Shown one piece after another: positions 24,553 to 33,009 of a stretch of 64,000 bases of DNA. The stretch spans positions 124,001 through 188,000 of the forward strand of contig NZ_BOOJ01000022.1 of NCBI RefSeq assembly GCF_016863175.1. Reading direction: 5' to 3'. Numbering within the stretch: the stretch's first letter is position 1; each line of letters starts with the position of its first letter. A program made the position numbers and the translations under genes. Source of the stretch: Paraplanobispora siamensis. Lineage in GTDB: Bacteria; Actinomycetota; Actinomycetes; Streptosporangiales; Streptosporangiaceae. Under the pieces are notes generated by a model, which worked only from the letters and a program-made list of their open reading frames with translations, searched no databases and was not told the origin of the DNA.

Positions 24553-24582
24553 CCGTCGCTCCGTCGCGTCGGCACGACCGCC

Positions 24583-25920
24583 TCACACCGCGGACGGGTA
24601 GGTCTCCATCTCCTTCTCGTCCGACGGCTCCTCGTGCAGCGGGTGCACCGCCTCGGTGCGGTCCAGCCAGATGAACGCGTCATAGCGGCGGCCGAGCGCC
24701 GTCGGCACGTAGTTCCCCCACCGCTCGCGCTCCGGGTGGTAGACCACGCCGACGGCCCGGTGGCCCATCGGCCGGTCGTACCAGGCGGGCCGGTCCCCGG
24801 CCTCGGGCACGATGAACAGCGCCCGCTCCAGCCCGGAGCCGTGCAGCACGGCCTCCAGGGACGCGGCGCGCGCGGGCGGCACCTCCATGACCTCGGCCCG
24901 GCCGCCCCACCGGTCGGCCGCCACGACCGTGCCCCGGTGCGTGCCGAAGCCGACGAGCACCACGTCGTCCTCACCGTGGCGCTCGCGGACGAGCTGACCG
25001 AGGTTGGTCATCCCGGCGGCGGCCATGTCGGTGGCGCGGGCGTCCCCGATGTGGGTGTTGTGGGCCCAGACCACCCCTCTGGCGTCGTCGCCGTAGAAGT
25101 CCGTCAGCCGGTCGAGGGTGTCGGCCATGTGGATGTCGCGGATGTTCCACGACTCCGGGCCCCCGCCGACCATGGCGCGGTAGTACTCCTCCGCCCCGGC
25201 CACCACCTCGGCGTTCTGCCGCGCGGCGAAACCCGTCTCGTCGTCGGGCGTCGCCCGGTCCACCGCCGCCAGCAGGCCGACGACCTCCTTCTCGCAGGAC
25301 TCGGGGGTCAGGCGGGTCATCATCCCGTACTGCTGCGGGTCGTGACCGTACGCCTCGAAGCAGTGCACCGCGCGCATCACGGTCTCCATCTGCCCGGGCA
25401 GGTGCCGGGCGGCGTAACCGCGGACGGCGTGCAGCGAGTCCCACAGGCTGTAGACGTCCAGACCGTGGAAGCCGCAGCGCCGATCGGCCGGCTGGGTCTC
25501 GTTCCACCGGCGCAGCCACCGGCAGAACTCCACGACCTCCTCGTTGGCCCACATGAAGGTGGGCCAGCGGGCGAAGGCGTACAGGGCGTCGTAGGGGTCC
25601 TCGGCCCCGGGACGGGTGACCGACCGGTGCACCCGCTCGCAGTCGGGCCAGTCCCCCTCCACGCCGATGAACCGGAAGCCCTTCTCCTCGATCAGCCGAC
25701 GGGTGAGCGCGGCCCGCCAGGAGTAGAAGTCACGGGTGCCGTGGCTGGCCTCCCCTATCAGGACGTGGCGCGCGTCCCCGATGCGCGCCAGCAGTGGATC
25801 GAGGTCCTCCGGCGCGGCCAGCGGCAGCGCCGAGCGCCTGATCTCACCGACCGACCGCCCGATCTCGTCGGCCGATCGCCTGATCTCCTCGGCCGACCGC
25901 GTGATCTCGTCGGATGACAT
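24583..25920 (-). CDS. Erythromycin esterase (Ere)-like protein
   Basis: This 445-residue protein has the Ere/succinoglycan-biosynthesis esterase fold. The catalytic-type segment HVLIGEASHGTRDFYSWR lies near residue 50; GVEGDWPDCERV, VVWAHNTHIGDARATDM and VVLVGFGTHRGTV follow. It was included because the Glu and His residues of the active site are present, but most actinobacterial homologues have no proven macrolide activity. The first 30 residues form four degenerate heptads (ITRSAEE, IRRSADE, IGRSVGE, IRRSALP), an odd amphipathic extension. The ATG at 25920 is divergent from the GGDEF gene. Confidence 0.82.
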   Translation of the reverse strand: MSSDEITRSAEEIRRSADEIGRSVGEIRRSALPLAAPEDLDPLLARIGDARHVLIGEASHGTRDFYSWRAALTRRLIEEKGFRFIGVEGDWPDCERVHRSVTRPGAEDPYDALYAFARWPTFMWANEEVVEFCRWLRRWNETQPADRRCGFHGLDVYSLWDSLHAVRGYAARHLPGQMETVMRAVHCFEAYGHDPQQYGMMTRLTPESCEKEVVGLLAAVDRATPDDETGFAARQNAEVVAGAEEYYRAMVGGGPESWNIRDIHMADTLDRLTDFYGDDARGVVWAHNTHIGDARATDMAAAGMTNLGQLVRERHGEDDVVLVGFGTHRGTVVAADRWGGRAEVMEVPPARAASLEAVLHGSGLERALFIVPEAGDRPAWYDRPMGHRAVGVVYHPERERWGNYVPTALGRRYDAFIWLDRTEAVHPLHEEPSDEKEMETYPSAV

Positions 25921-26177
25921 CTCCGCCCCCTGGGGACTACTTCCCGCGGACCCGGCCGCTCCGGGGCCGCCCACGGCCCCCTACCCCGGGGGTTTCCTCC
26001 CATTCCGGTGCTGAACTGCGGGGACGCCGCCCGCCGCACGTCCCGGCGGCACGACACACACAACGCACACGCAACGCACACGCAACGTACACAGACGGTG
26101 AATCTCTTAGATCGGAGGGTAACCGTCCGATAGGAGCGCAAAGAAACGGGTGCCGCCGTCAGCGAAAGGAGCGGAGG

Positions 26178-27884
26178 ATGGGACTGCCGTTCCTCATTCT
26201 GCTGTTCACGCTGGCGACGGTCGCGGCCACCGGCGTGGCCGTCGCGGCCTGGCGCCGGCGCGCCACACCGGCGGTCGGCATCGTCGCCCTCATCGCCGCG
26301 GCGATCGCGATGTGGTCCGCGACCGAGGAGCTCACCGTCCTGAGCTTCGACCCCGGGGTCATCCGGCTGCTGACGGTCGTGAAGTACCTCGGCGTGTGCG
26401 GGTGCATGGCGGGCTTCCTCTGCCTGTCCAAGGCCATGATCGACCGCACCTGGCGGGTCCCCCGGCGGACCGCCCTGCTGCTGACGATCGAGCCCGCCCT
26501 CGTGACGGCCGCGATCGTGACCAATCCCTGGCACCACCTGTTCTTCGTGTCGGACGAGCTGACCGGAGCGCCCGAGGTGCGCATCCCCGAGTTCGGCCCG
26601 CTGTTCTGGGCGCACACCGGTTACAGCTATCTCCTGCTGTGCGTCGGCGTGGCGAGGCTGGTGAGGGCGTGGATGCGCGGCCCGCGTTTCCAGCGCCCGC
26701 TGTACGGCTACAGCCTGCTGAGCCTGACCCCCTCGACCGTGTGCAACACGATCGGCCTGCTGGGCCTGGTACGCGTCGCCGACATCACGCCGATCGGCTT
26801 CTGCGCCACCACGATCATCGTCTACACGGTCATGGTCCGCCGCTCCCTACTCGAACTCGTCCCGGTGGCGCGCGAGCAGCTCTTCGACGTGATCGGCGAC
26901 GCGGTGATGACGGTCGACCTCTCGCACCGCATCCTCGACCTCAACGCCGCGGCCGACCGCATGGCCCGCAAGCTGGCCTCCGGCCTGCCCTCCCGGCTCA
27001 TCGGGTTCTCCTTCACCGAACCGCTCGGCAGGCTGTCGCTGCCCGACCGCGGTGAGACGGACGTGACCATCGTCGCGAGCGGCGGCATCGAGCTGAACAT
27101 GCGCATCAGCGCCCTGCACGACGACCGGGCCGGGCACGTCGGCTGGGCCATCGTCGCCCGCGACGTCACCGCGCTCCATCAGCAGCGCCGTGAACTCGAA
27201 CGGGCCAACGCCTGTCTGGAGGAACAGCGCAGCGAGCTGGAGTCGGCCAACGCCCGCCTGCACGAGCAGCGCAACGAGCTGGAGTCGGCCAACACCCGCC
27301 TGCACGAGCAGTTGCGCACCATCGAGGCGCTCCGCGCCGACCTGGCCGAGCAGGCCGTACGGGACGCGCTGACCGGCCTGCACAACCGCCGCCACCTGAT
27401 GGAGGTGCTCCAGCGGGAGGTGGCGCGGGCCGCGGCGGAGGGCTCGCCGCTCAGCGTGGCCGTCCTGGACGTCGACCACTTCAAGCAGGTCAACGACCGT
27501 CACGGCCACCGCGCGGGGGACGAGGTCCTGGTCCGCTTCGCGCGGCTGCTCACCACGCTGGCCGCTTCGGCCGGTGAGGGCACCGCGGTGGCGCGCCACG
27601 GCGGCGAGGAGTTCGTGATCGTGTTCGCCGGCGCCACCGGCGAGCAGGCCAGGGCCAGGGTGGACGCGCTGCGCGAGCGGGTGGCGGGCGAGCCCGTCAC
27701 CGTCGGCGGGCAGGAGCTGTACGTCACCTTCAGCGCCGGCGTCTCGGCCATCGTCCCCGGACAGAACCCCGACGACCTGCTGCACGCCGCCGACGAGGCC
27801 CTCTACGCCGCCAAGCACGGCGGCCGCAACCGGGTCGAGCTGGCCGCGGCGCCGGACACCGGAGCACCCAGCGCCGCGGCGTGA
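26178..27884 (+). CDS. Diguanylate cyclase with 7TM sensor, PAS and GGDEF domains
   Basis: This 568-residue protein starts with a histidine-kinase-type N-terminal 7TM region (about residues 5-220), then a PAS-like domain (about 235-335). A coiled coil made of repeated ESANARLHEQRNEL-type units (about 338-380) leads to a GGDEF domain (DALTGLHNRRHLME to GRNRVELA). The active motif is GGEEF and no RxxD inhibitory site precedes it. It should make cyclic di-GMP in response to a membrane signal. The ATG at 26178 has GGAGCGGAGG upstream. It is divergent from the Ere-like gene across a 257-bp region with ACGCACACGCA-type repeats (about 26053-26092). Confidence 0.9.
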   Translation: MGLPFLILLFTLATVAATGVAVAAWRRRATPAVGIVALIAAAIAMWSATEELTVLSFDPGVIRLLTVVKYLGVCGCMAGFLCLSKAMIDRTWRVPRRTALLLTIEPALVTAAIVTNPWHHLFFVSDELTGAPEVRIPEFGPLFWAHTGYSYLLLCVGVARLVRAWMRGPRFQRPLYGYSLLSLTPSTVCNTIGLLGLVRVADITPIGFCATTIIVYTVMVRRSLLELVPVAREQLFDVIGDAVMTVDLSHRILDLNAAADRMARKLASGLPSRLIGFSFTEPLGRLSLPDRGETDVTIVASGGIELNMRISALHDDRAGHVGWAIVARDVTALHQQRRELERANACLEEQRSELESANARLHEQRNELESANTRLHEQLRTIEALRADLAEQAVRDALTGLHNRRHLMEVLQREVARAAAEGSPLSVAVLDVDHFKQVNDRHGHRAGDEVLVRFARLLTTLAASAGEGTAVARHGGEEFVIVFAGATGEQARARVDALRERVAGEPVTVGGQELYVTFSAGVSAIVPGQNPDDLLHAADEALYAAKHGGRNRVELAAAPDTGAPSAAA

Positions 27885-27962
27885 CCCCCGCGGCCGACGC
27901 CGGCACCGCGGCGTGACCCCCTCAACGGCAGCCGGCACCGCCGCACGGTCCTCACCGAGCCG

Positions 27963-29039
27963 TCAGGGACGGGCCTCGATGATCAGGTTGTAGTCGGTGG
28001 CCAGTGCCACCCGGACCGTGCCGAACCCGGCCTCGCGGAGCACCTCGGTCAGGCGCCCGGCCCCCGCCTGCGCGCCCAGCCCGACCCCGGGGCCCGCGGG
28101 CTCCCCGGACGGGACCTGCGACAGCGCGTTGGGCACGCACAGGAATGTCGAGGCGGCGTAGTAGCTCATCGAGATCGGGTTGCCGATCCGGTCCTCCAGC
28201 CGGTCGGCGGCGGCGGGCTCGACCAGGAGCAGAGTGCCGTCCGCAGCCAGGCCCCGCCTGGCCGCACGGGCGGCCGCCACCGGGTCGCCCATGTCGTGCA
28301 GGGCGTCGAAGAAGCAGATCAGGTCCCAGGGACCGGCGGGGTCCTCGGTGGCCTCGCCGACGTGGAAGTGCACGCGGTCGTCCACCCCGGCCTTGACCGC
28401 GGCCTGGCAGGCGGCCTCGACCGAGGCCTCGTGGGAGTCGATCCCCTCGAAGCGCGAGGCGGGGAAGGCCTGCGCCATGAGGACCGTGGAGGTGCCGTGT
28501 CCGCAGCCGACGTCCAGGACGCGGGCCCCGGCGCGCAGCCGGTCGGCCACGCCGTCCAGGGCGGGCAGCCACTGGTCCACGAGCGACATCCGGTAGAGCG
28601 GCCCGAAGAAGCGGTTCACCCCGCTGAACAGCCGCGCGTCGTGCCGGTGCCAGCCGAAGCCCGCCCCGGTGCGGAAGGCCTCGGCGATCTCGTCGACCGC
28701 CAGCCACATGGCGGCCCCGCCCTCGATCTGCCCGGAGCACGCGGTGACGGCCTCGTCGTCGGCCAGCACGGCGGCGTGCTCGTCGGGCAGCTCGAAGCCG
28801 CCGGTCGCGGGATCGTAGGCCAGGTGGCCCGCGACGGCCTGGGTGGACAGCCACTCCCGCAGGTACCGCTCGGACAGGCCGGTGCGTCCGGCGAGCTCGG
28901 CGCTGCTCAGGGAGCCGGCCCCGGCCATCGCCCGGAAGATGCCCAGCGTGTCCCCGAGGTAGTTGGACAGGCTCAGGCTCGCGCCCAGGGACTCCTGGGC
29001 GATCTGAAGGTGGAACTGCTCGATCTTGCTGGCGTCCAT
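27963..29039 (-). CDS. Class I SAM-dependent methyltransferase with N-terminal winged helix
   Basis: The 358-residue protein has an N-terminal winged-helix-like part (LSSAELAGRTGLSERYLREWLSTQAVAG, about 40-75). A Rossmann methyltransferase domain follows, with SAM motif I VLDVGCGHGTST (about 168-180). Acidic loop FEGIDSHEASVE and motif DLICFFDALHDM come next. It was called from these motifs; the substrate is unknown. The ATG at 29039 has GGAGAG upstream. It is divergent from the MpaB-like gene across a nested palindromic operator, and is thus a probable target of the TetR protein at 30080. Confidence 0.88.
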   Translation of the reverse strand: MDASKIEQFHLQIAQESLGASLSLSNYLGDTLGIFRAMAGAGSLSSAELAGRTGLSERYLREWLSTQAVAGHLAYDPATGGFELPDEHAAVLADDEAVTACSGQIEGGAAMWLAVDEIAEAFRTGAGFGWHRHDARLFSGVNRFFGPLYRMSLVDQWLPALDGVADRLRAGARVLDVGCGHGTSTVLMAQAFPASRFEGIDSHEASVEAACQAAVKAGVDDRVHFHVGEATEDPAGPWDLICFFDALHDMGDPVAAARAARRGLAADGTLLLVEPAAADRLEDRIGNPISMSYYAASTFLCVPNALSQVPSGEPAGPGVGLGAQAGAGRLTEVLREAGFGTVRVALATDYNLIIEARP

Positions 29040-29176
29040 GTCGTGTTCTCTCCGTTGGTCGTCCGGTGGATCACCAGGAGCATCGGGGCCGGTGCTGTCA
29101 CGGCCCTGTCGTACGGCTGTCGCGCGCGGCACGGCCGTACCGCGGAAGCCGCGGCGGGGCCGTACCCCGGAATCAA

Positions 29177-29214
29177 TTGGCACATCGCCAACAACGCTAT
29201 TGGCGATGTGCCAA
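29177..29214. promoter_or_regulatory. Nested palindromic operator for the TetR protein at 30080
   Basis: TTGGCACATCGCCAA (29177-29191) and TTGGCGATGTGCCAA (29200-29214) are perfect inverted copies with an 8-base spacer. Each arm is itself a TTGGC-n5-GCCAA palindrome. This suggests two repressor dimers side by side over the divergent promoters of the methyltransferase and MpaB genes. Confidence 0.75.
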
Positions 29215-29234
29215 TAGCGTGTTTCACTGAAGTC

Positions 29235-30065
29235 ATGGACGAGCCCCGAACGCTTCCCTTCCGGCCCGGCGACCTGTCGTGGAAGATCATGCGTGAGCCG
29301 ATCCTGGCCCTGGGGTCGGCGCCGACCCTGCTGCTGCAGGTGACCCACCCGCTGGTCGCCGCGGGCGTGCGCGACCACTCCGACTTCCGTTCCGACCCGT
29401 TCCGCAGGCTCTGGCGTACGGCCGACATCATGCTGAAGCTGTCCTTCGGCACGCCTGAGGTCTCCGCCCGTCAGTCGACGATCCTGCGGCGCATGCACGA
29501 GCGCGTCGGCGGCACCAGCGACGAGGGCGTGCCGTACCACGCGATGGACCCCGACCTGCTGACATGGGTGTGGGCGACGCTCGTGCAGAACGGCGCCGAC
29601 CTCTACGGCCGGATCTTCGGCGCGCTGTCGCCCGGCGAGCTCGAGCGGTTCTACCGGGAGCAGAAGCTCGTCGCCTACGCGTGCGGGGTGCCGCAGGGAC
29701 ACTGCCCGGAGACCTACGCCGACTTCACGGCCTACTTCGACCGCGTGGTCCGCCAGGAGCTGCGGTCGACGGACGTGGCCCGGATCGTCATCGAGACCGG
29801 GCAGCGGTTGCGGGTCCCGTGGCCGCTGGGGCCCGCCTCCCACCACCTCAGCATGCTCGTCGCAGGAGCGCTGCTCCCGGCGAAGCTGCGCGGCGAGCTC
29901 GGCATCCCCTGGAACGCCTCCAGGGCGAGGGCGTTCGCCGCCGTCATCGCCGCCAACCGGGTGGCGGCCCGGGCCGTCCCCACCCGCCTGCGGCAGTGGT
30001 CGACCGGCTATCTCGTGGCGCGCGAACGCCCGCTGAAACTGTTCACCGCCGCCGCGCGCCGGTGA
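29235..30065 (+). CDS. MpaB/latex-clearing-like oxygenase (DUF2236)
   Basis: The 276-residue protein belongs to the DUF2236/MpaB family, whose studied members (for example latex-clearing proteins) are b-type heme oxygenases. Matching segments are LSWKIMREPILALGSAPTLLLQVTHPLVAAGV, FRSDPFRRLWRTADIML, and HYxxxD-like blocks such as TWVWATLVQNGADLYGRIFG. Substrate is not inferable. It lacks a signal peptide, so it is intracellular. It is followed 14 bp later by a TetR gene and is probably coregulated with the divergent methyltransferase. Confidence 0.85.
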   Translation: MDEPRTLPFRPGDLSWKIMREPILALGSAPTLLLQVTHPLVAAGVRDHSDFRSDPFRRLWRTADIMLKLSFGTPEVSARQSTILRRMHERVGGTSDEGVPYHAMDPDLLTWVWATLVQNGADLYGRIFGALSPGELERFYREQKLVAYACGVPQGHCPETYADFTAYFDRVVRQELRSTDVARIVIETGQRLRVPWPLGPASHHLSMLVAGALLPAKLRGELGIPWNASRARAFAAVIAANRVAARAVPTRLRQWSTGYLVARERPLKLFTAAARR

Positions 30066-30079
30066 CCTAGGCTGGCGGC

Positions 30080-30685
30080 ATGGCCTCTCCCCGCTACCGC
30101 CGGCTCGGCCGTGACGAGCGGCGGGAGCAGATCCTCGCCGTCGCCCGCCGGATGTTCACCGAACTGCCCTACACCGAGGTCTCCACCACGGCGATCGCGC
30201 GGGAGGCGGGCGTGCAGCGCGGCCTCGTGCATTACTACTTCGGCGCCAAGCGGGAGCTGTTCCTCCAGGTCGTGCGCCACCTCACCGCGACCCTGGCGAC
30301 GCAGTTGCCGCCGCTGCCGGAGGGCCTGTCGCTGGAGGAGATGGTCGACCTGTGCGTGGCGCACTTCCTGGACGCCGCCGACGCCAACGCCACGACCTGG
30401 TTCGCGGCGGTCGACGCCGAGGGCTTCGGCCAGGACCCCGAGCTGACGCGGATCGTCCACCGGACGCGAGACCTGACCGTCGAGCATCTGCTGAAGGCCC
30501 TGCGCGTCCCCGGGCCGACCGACACCCTGCGCGCCGTCCTGCGCGCCTACTCCGGGCTGGCCGAGGTCGCGACCCGCGAGTGGCTGCAGCACAAGGCCCT
30601 GAGCCGCGCCCAGGCGCACACCCTGCTGGCCAGGTCGCTCCTGACCCTGGTCAGGGACATCGCCCCGGCCGTCGAGCGCTCCTGA
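30080..30685 (+). CDS. TetR-family transcriptional regulator
   Basis: This 201-residue protein has a TetR helix-turn-helix (RREQILAVARRMFTELPYTEVSTTAIAREAGVQRGLVHYYFGAKRELFLQVV) and a helical ligand domain. It is the second gene after the MpaB-like gene and is the obvious candidate to bind the nested palindrome at 29177-29214. The regulator would then control itself, the oxygenase and the methyltransferase. Its stop directly abuts the stop of the convergent YihY gene. Confidence 0.88.
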   Translation: MASPRYRRLGRDERREQILAVARRMFTELPYTEVSTTAIAREAGVQRGLVHYYFGAKRELFLQVVRHLTATLATQLPPLPEGLSLEEMVDLCVAHFLDAADANATTWFAAVDAEGFGQDPELTRIVHRTRDLTVEHLLKALRVPGPTDTLRAVLRAYSGLAEVATREWLQHKALSRAQAHTLLARSLLTLVRDIAPAVERS

Positions 30686-31783
30686 TCACCCGCGTCCCTC
30701 CGGACGGTCGCCACGCACCACCGGATGCTCCGGCAGCTCGTCCTCGTCCATCTTCCGGGTGTCGCGCGGCTCGACGTAGGGTTCCTGATCCGGCGGAAGG
30801 CCTTCCTCGATCGCGCGGGCGCGGGCGAGCTCGGCGTCGAGCTCCACTCCGAGCAGCACCGCGATGTTGGTGATCCACAGCCAGACCAGGAAGACGATGA
30901 CGCCCGCGAGGGCGGCGTAGGTCTTGCTGTAGGAGGCGAAGTTCGCCACGTAGAACCCGAACGCCAGGGAGGCGATGATCCACACCACGACGGCCAGCAC
31001 GCTGCCCGGCGTGACCCACTTGAAGCCCGGATGCGAGACGTTGGGCGCCGCCCAGTACAGCAGGGCCAGCACCAGCATCACGGCGATGACCAGGACCGGC
31101 CACTTGGCGATGCTCCAGACGGTCATCGCGGTGTCGCCGAGGCCGATGAGATCTCCGGCCCTGCGGGCCAGGTCGCCGGTGAACACCACCGCGACCGCGC
31201 CGGCCGCGGTCAGGATCACCAGGACGGTGGTGATGGCCAGCCGCAGCGGCAGGGTCTTCCAGATGGGCCGGCCTTCGGGCATCTCGTACACGACGTTGGC
31301 GACGCGCATGAACGCGGCCACGTATCCCGAGGCCGACCAGAGCGCGACGGCGATACCGATGATCGCGGCGATCCCGGCCGCCCCCTGGCTCTTCTGCAGC
31401 TCAGTGAGCACCGACTCGATGGTGGTGCGGGCGGGCCCGGGGGCCAGCGTTCCCAGGTTGTCGATGAGCGACTGGGTCGCCGACTGGCCGAACAGGCCCA
31501 GCAGGGAGACCATCGCCAGCAGCGCCGGGAAGATCGACAGCACCGCGTAGTAGGTCAGGGCCGCGGCCCAGTCGGTGAGCTTGTCCTGCTGGAACTCCTT
31601 GGCCGTGCGCTTGAGGACGCCCCACCACGAGCGCTTGTGCAGCTCGGTGGGGCCGTCGGGAGAGCTCTCACCCCGCGGTCTGCGGCCGCCGGAAAGGGTC
31701 CCCTTCTCCGTCCCACGCGCCCGGCCGTCTGAGCGGTTGCGGACGTCGTGACCGGATGACTGGTGGACGTCGTGATGGGTCAT
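30686..31783 (-). CDS. YihY/BrkB-family membrane protein
   Basis: The 365-residue protein has a polar N-terminal tail (residues 1-50), then WWGVLKRTAKEFQQDKLTDWAAALTYYAVLSIFPALLA, the signature of YihY/BrkB proteins. In total about six membrane helices are present (LSIFPALLAMVSLLGLF, IAAIIGIAVALWSASGYVAAF, TTVLVILTAAGAVAVVF and others). A charged C-terminal tail follows. The family has been proposed to be transporters or envelope proteins, with no agreed substrate. It follows the DUF3618-holin cluster on the same strand but is separated by a strong terminator palindrome. Confidence 0.88.
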   Translation of the reverse strand: MTHHDVHQSSGHDVRNRSDGRARGTEKGTLSGGRRPRGESSPDGPTELHKRSWWGVLKRTAKEFQQDKLTDWAAALTYYAVLSIFPALLAMVSLLGLFGQSATQSLIDNLGTLAPGPARTTIESVLTELQKSQGAAGIAAIIGIAVALWSASGYVAAFMRVANVVYEMPEGRPIWKTLPLRLAITTVLVILTAAGAVAVVFTGDLARRAGDLIGLGDTAMTVWSIAKWPVLVIAVMLVLALLYWAAPNVSHPGFKWVTPGSVLAVVVWIIASLAFGFYVANFASYSKTYAALAGVIVFLVWLWITNIAVLLGVELDAELARARAIEEGLPPDQEPYVEPRDTRKMDEDELPEHPVVRGDRPEGRG

Positions 31784-31808
31784 GGGTGCACCGCCTGTGA
31801 GTCGGAGC

Positions 31809-31840
31809 CGCCCGTGTCCCGCCGCGGCGGGACACGGGCG
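31809..31840 (-). terminator. 32-bp perfect palindrome, terminator of the DUF3618 operon
   Basis: CGCCCGTGTCCCGCCG followed by its exact reverse complement forms a 16-bp stem with almost no loop, 15 bp past the stop of the leftward DUF3618 gene. No T run follows, which is usual for actinomycete terminators. Confidence 0.8.
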
Positions 31841-31855
31841 TGGTTCGTTCGCCGG

Positions 31856-32629
31856 CTAGGAGCCGTAGTGGGAACGGGACTGGTCGGTCACCTGGTGGGC
31901 CTGTTCCCTGGCCTGCTCACCGGTGTTCTTGGCCGCGTCGGTGGCCGTCTCCCTGACGTTCTGGGCGGCCTCCTGGGCGGTGCCCTTCACGTTCTGAGCG
32001 GCCTCCTGGGCGGTGCCCTTCACGTTCTGGGCCGCCTCCTGGGCGATGCCCTTGGCCTCCTGGCCGAGGTGCTGGGCCGAGTCCTGCAGCGCGTCCTTGA
32101 CGGGCGCGATCACGTCGCCCGCCTGGTCCTTGAGCTGCTCGACGGCCCGCTGCTCGGCCTCGGTCCTCGGGATGAGGGTCGCGGCGAGCAGCCCGGCGCC
32201 GAAGGCGATCAGACCGGCCGCCATCGGGTTGCCCTGCGTGCTCCGCATGGCCTGCTCGGGCGCCTCCTTGACCGCCGTGGCGGCCTGCTGCGCGCCGTGC
32301 TTGACGGTCTCGGCCGCCTGCTGGGCACCGTGCTTGACGGTGCCGGCGGCGTCGGAGGCGGTGCCCCGCACGGTCTCGGCGGCACCCGCGGCGGTGTCGC
32401 GGACACTGTGGGCGGCGTGCCCGGCCTGCTGCCGCACCTGGTGGGCGGCGTGCGCCGGGGTACCCATCACGCGCTCGCGCACCGTGCGCATCTTCTGACG
32501 CACCCGGTCCTTGCGGCGCTGCACGATCCGCGTCGGGCTGGTCCGTTCGGCGAGCCGGTCCACGTCGGCGGCCAGCTCGGCCCGGGTGGCGTTGATCTCG
32601 GCCCTTATTTCGTCAGGTCCCGCGCCCAT
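31856..32629 (-). CDS. DUF3618 protein with LEA-like repeats
   Basis: This 257-residue protein begins with the DUF3618 motif (IRAEINATRAELAADVDRLAERTSP). Long amphipathic stretches of 11-residue type follow, for example three copies of GTAQEAAQNVK near residues 210-240. A hydrophobic segment (GLIAFGAGLLAATLI) around residue 145 is the likely membrane anchor. The repeats resemble LEA or apolipoprotein helices that coat membranes. It overlaps the holin-like gene by 25 bp and is the last gene of the three-gene unit. The ATG at 32629 is used; the frame remains open upstream. Confidence 0.8.
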   Translation of the reverse strand: MGAGPDEIRAEINATRAELAADVDRLAERTSPTRIVQRRKDRVRQKMRTVRERVMGTPAHAAHQVRQQAGHAAHSVRDTAAGAAETVRGTASDAAGTVKHGAQQAAETVKHGAQQAATAVKEAPEQAMRSTQGNPMAAGLIAFGAGLLAATLIPRTEAEQRAVEQLKDQAGDVIAPVKDALQDSAQHLGQEAKGIAQEAAQNVKGTAQEAAQNVKGTAQEAAQNVRETATDAAKNTGEQAREQAHQVTDQSRSHYGS

Positions 32630-33009
32630 TGCGCATCCTCCTTGAGCGTTTCGATGGTCTGTTCCGGCTTGGGCGACACCTGCTTCAGCTTGGCGCGTCC
32701 GCTCAGGAACAGCGCCGCGCCGATTCCCGCCCACACGGCGGCGACGATGAGGGCCGCCCAGCCCAGGGGCATGACGGCCCCCAGGCCGAACATGACGGCC
32801 AGCGTCACCAGCAGCGCGACCATGTATCCGGCGAACCCGGCGCCGCCGAGCATTCCGGCGGCCTTGCCCGCCTTGACGGCCTCCTGGCGGACCTCGGCCT
32901 TGGCCAGTTCCACCTCCTGGCGGAACAGTTTGGAAAGATCGTCCCCGATCTCACTGACCAGCTGCCCGAGAGACGGCTGCTGGTGGTCGGACTGGGCCGG
33001 CATGCTCAT
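32605..33009 (-). CDS. Phage holin-family (DUF1469) protein
   Basis: The 134-residue protein matches actinobacterial DUF1469/phage_holin_3_6: LGQLVSEIGDDLSKLFRQEVELAKAEVRQE, then two adjacent hydrophobic hairpin helices (YMVALLVTLAVMFGLGAV and WAALIVAAVWAGIGAALFL). The charged tail KEDAQWARDLTK ends the protein. These chromosomal members are not lytic holins as far as is known, but small membrane proteins next to DUF3618 genes, as here. It overlaps both neighbours, by 4 bp upstream and 25 bp downstream. Confidence 0.88.
   Translation of the reverse strand: MSMPAQSDHQQPSLGQLVSEIGDDLSKLFRQEVELAKAEVRQEAVKAGKAAGMLGGAGFAGYMVALLVTLAVMFGLGAVMPLGWAALIVAAVWAGIGAALFLSGRAKLKQVSPKPEQTIETLKEDAQWARDLTK

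Noticed and set aside
26053-26092. ACGCACACGCA repeats considered as an operator
   Set aside because: Simple low-complexity CA/CG tract with no symmetry; slippage explains it.
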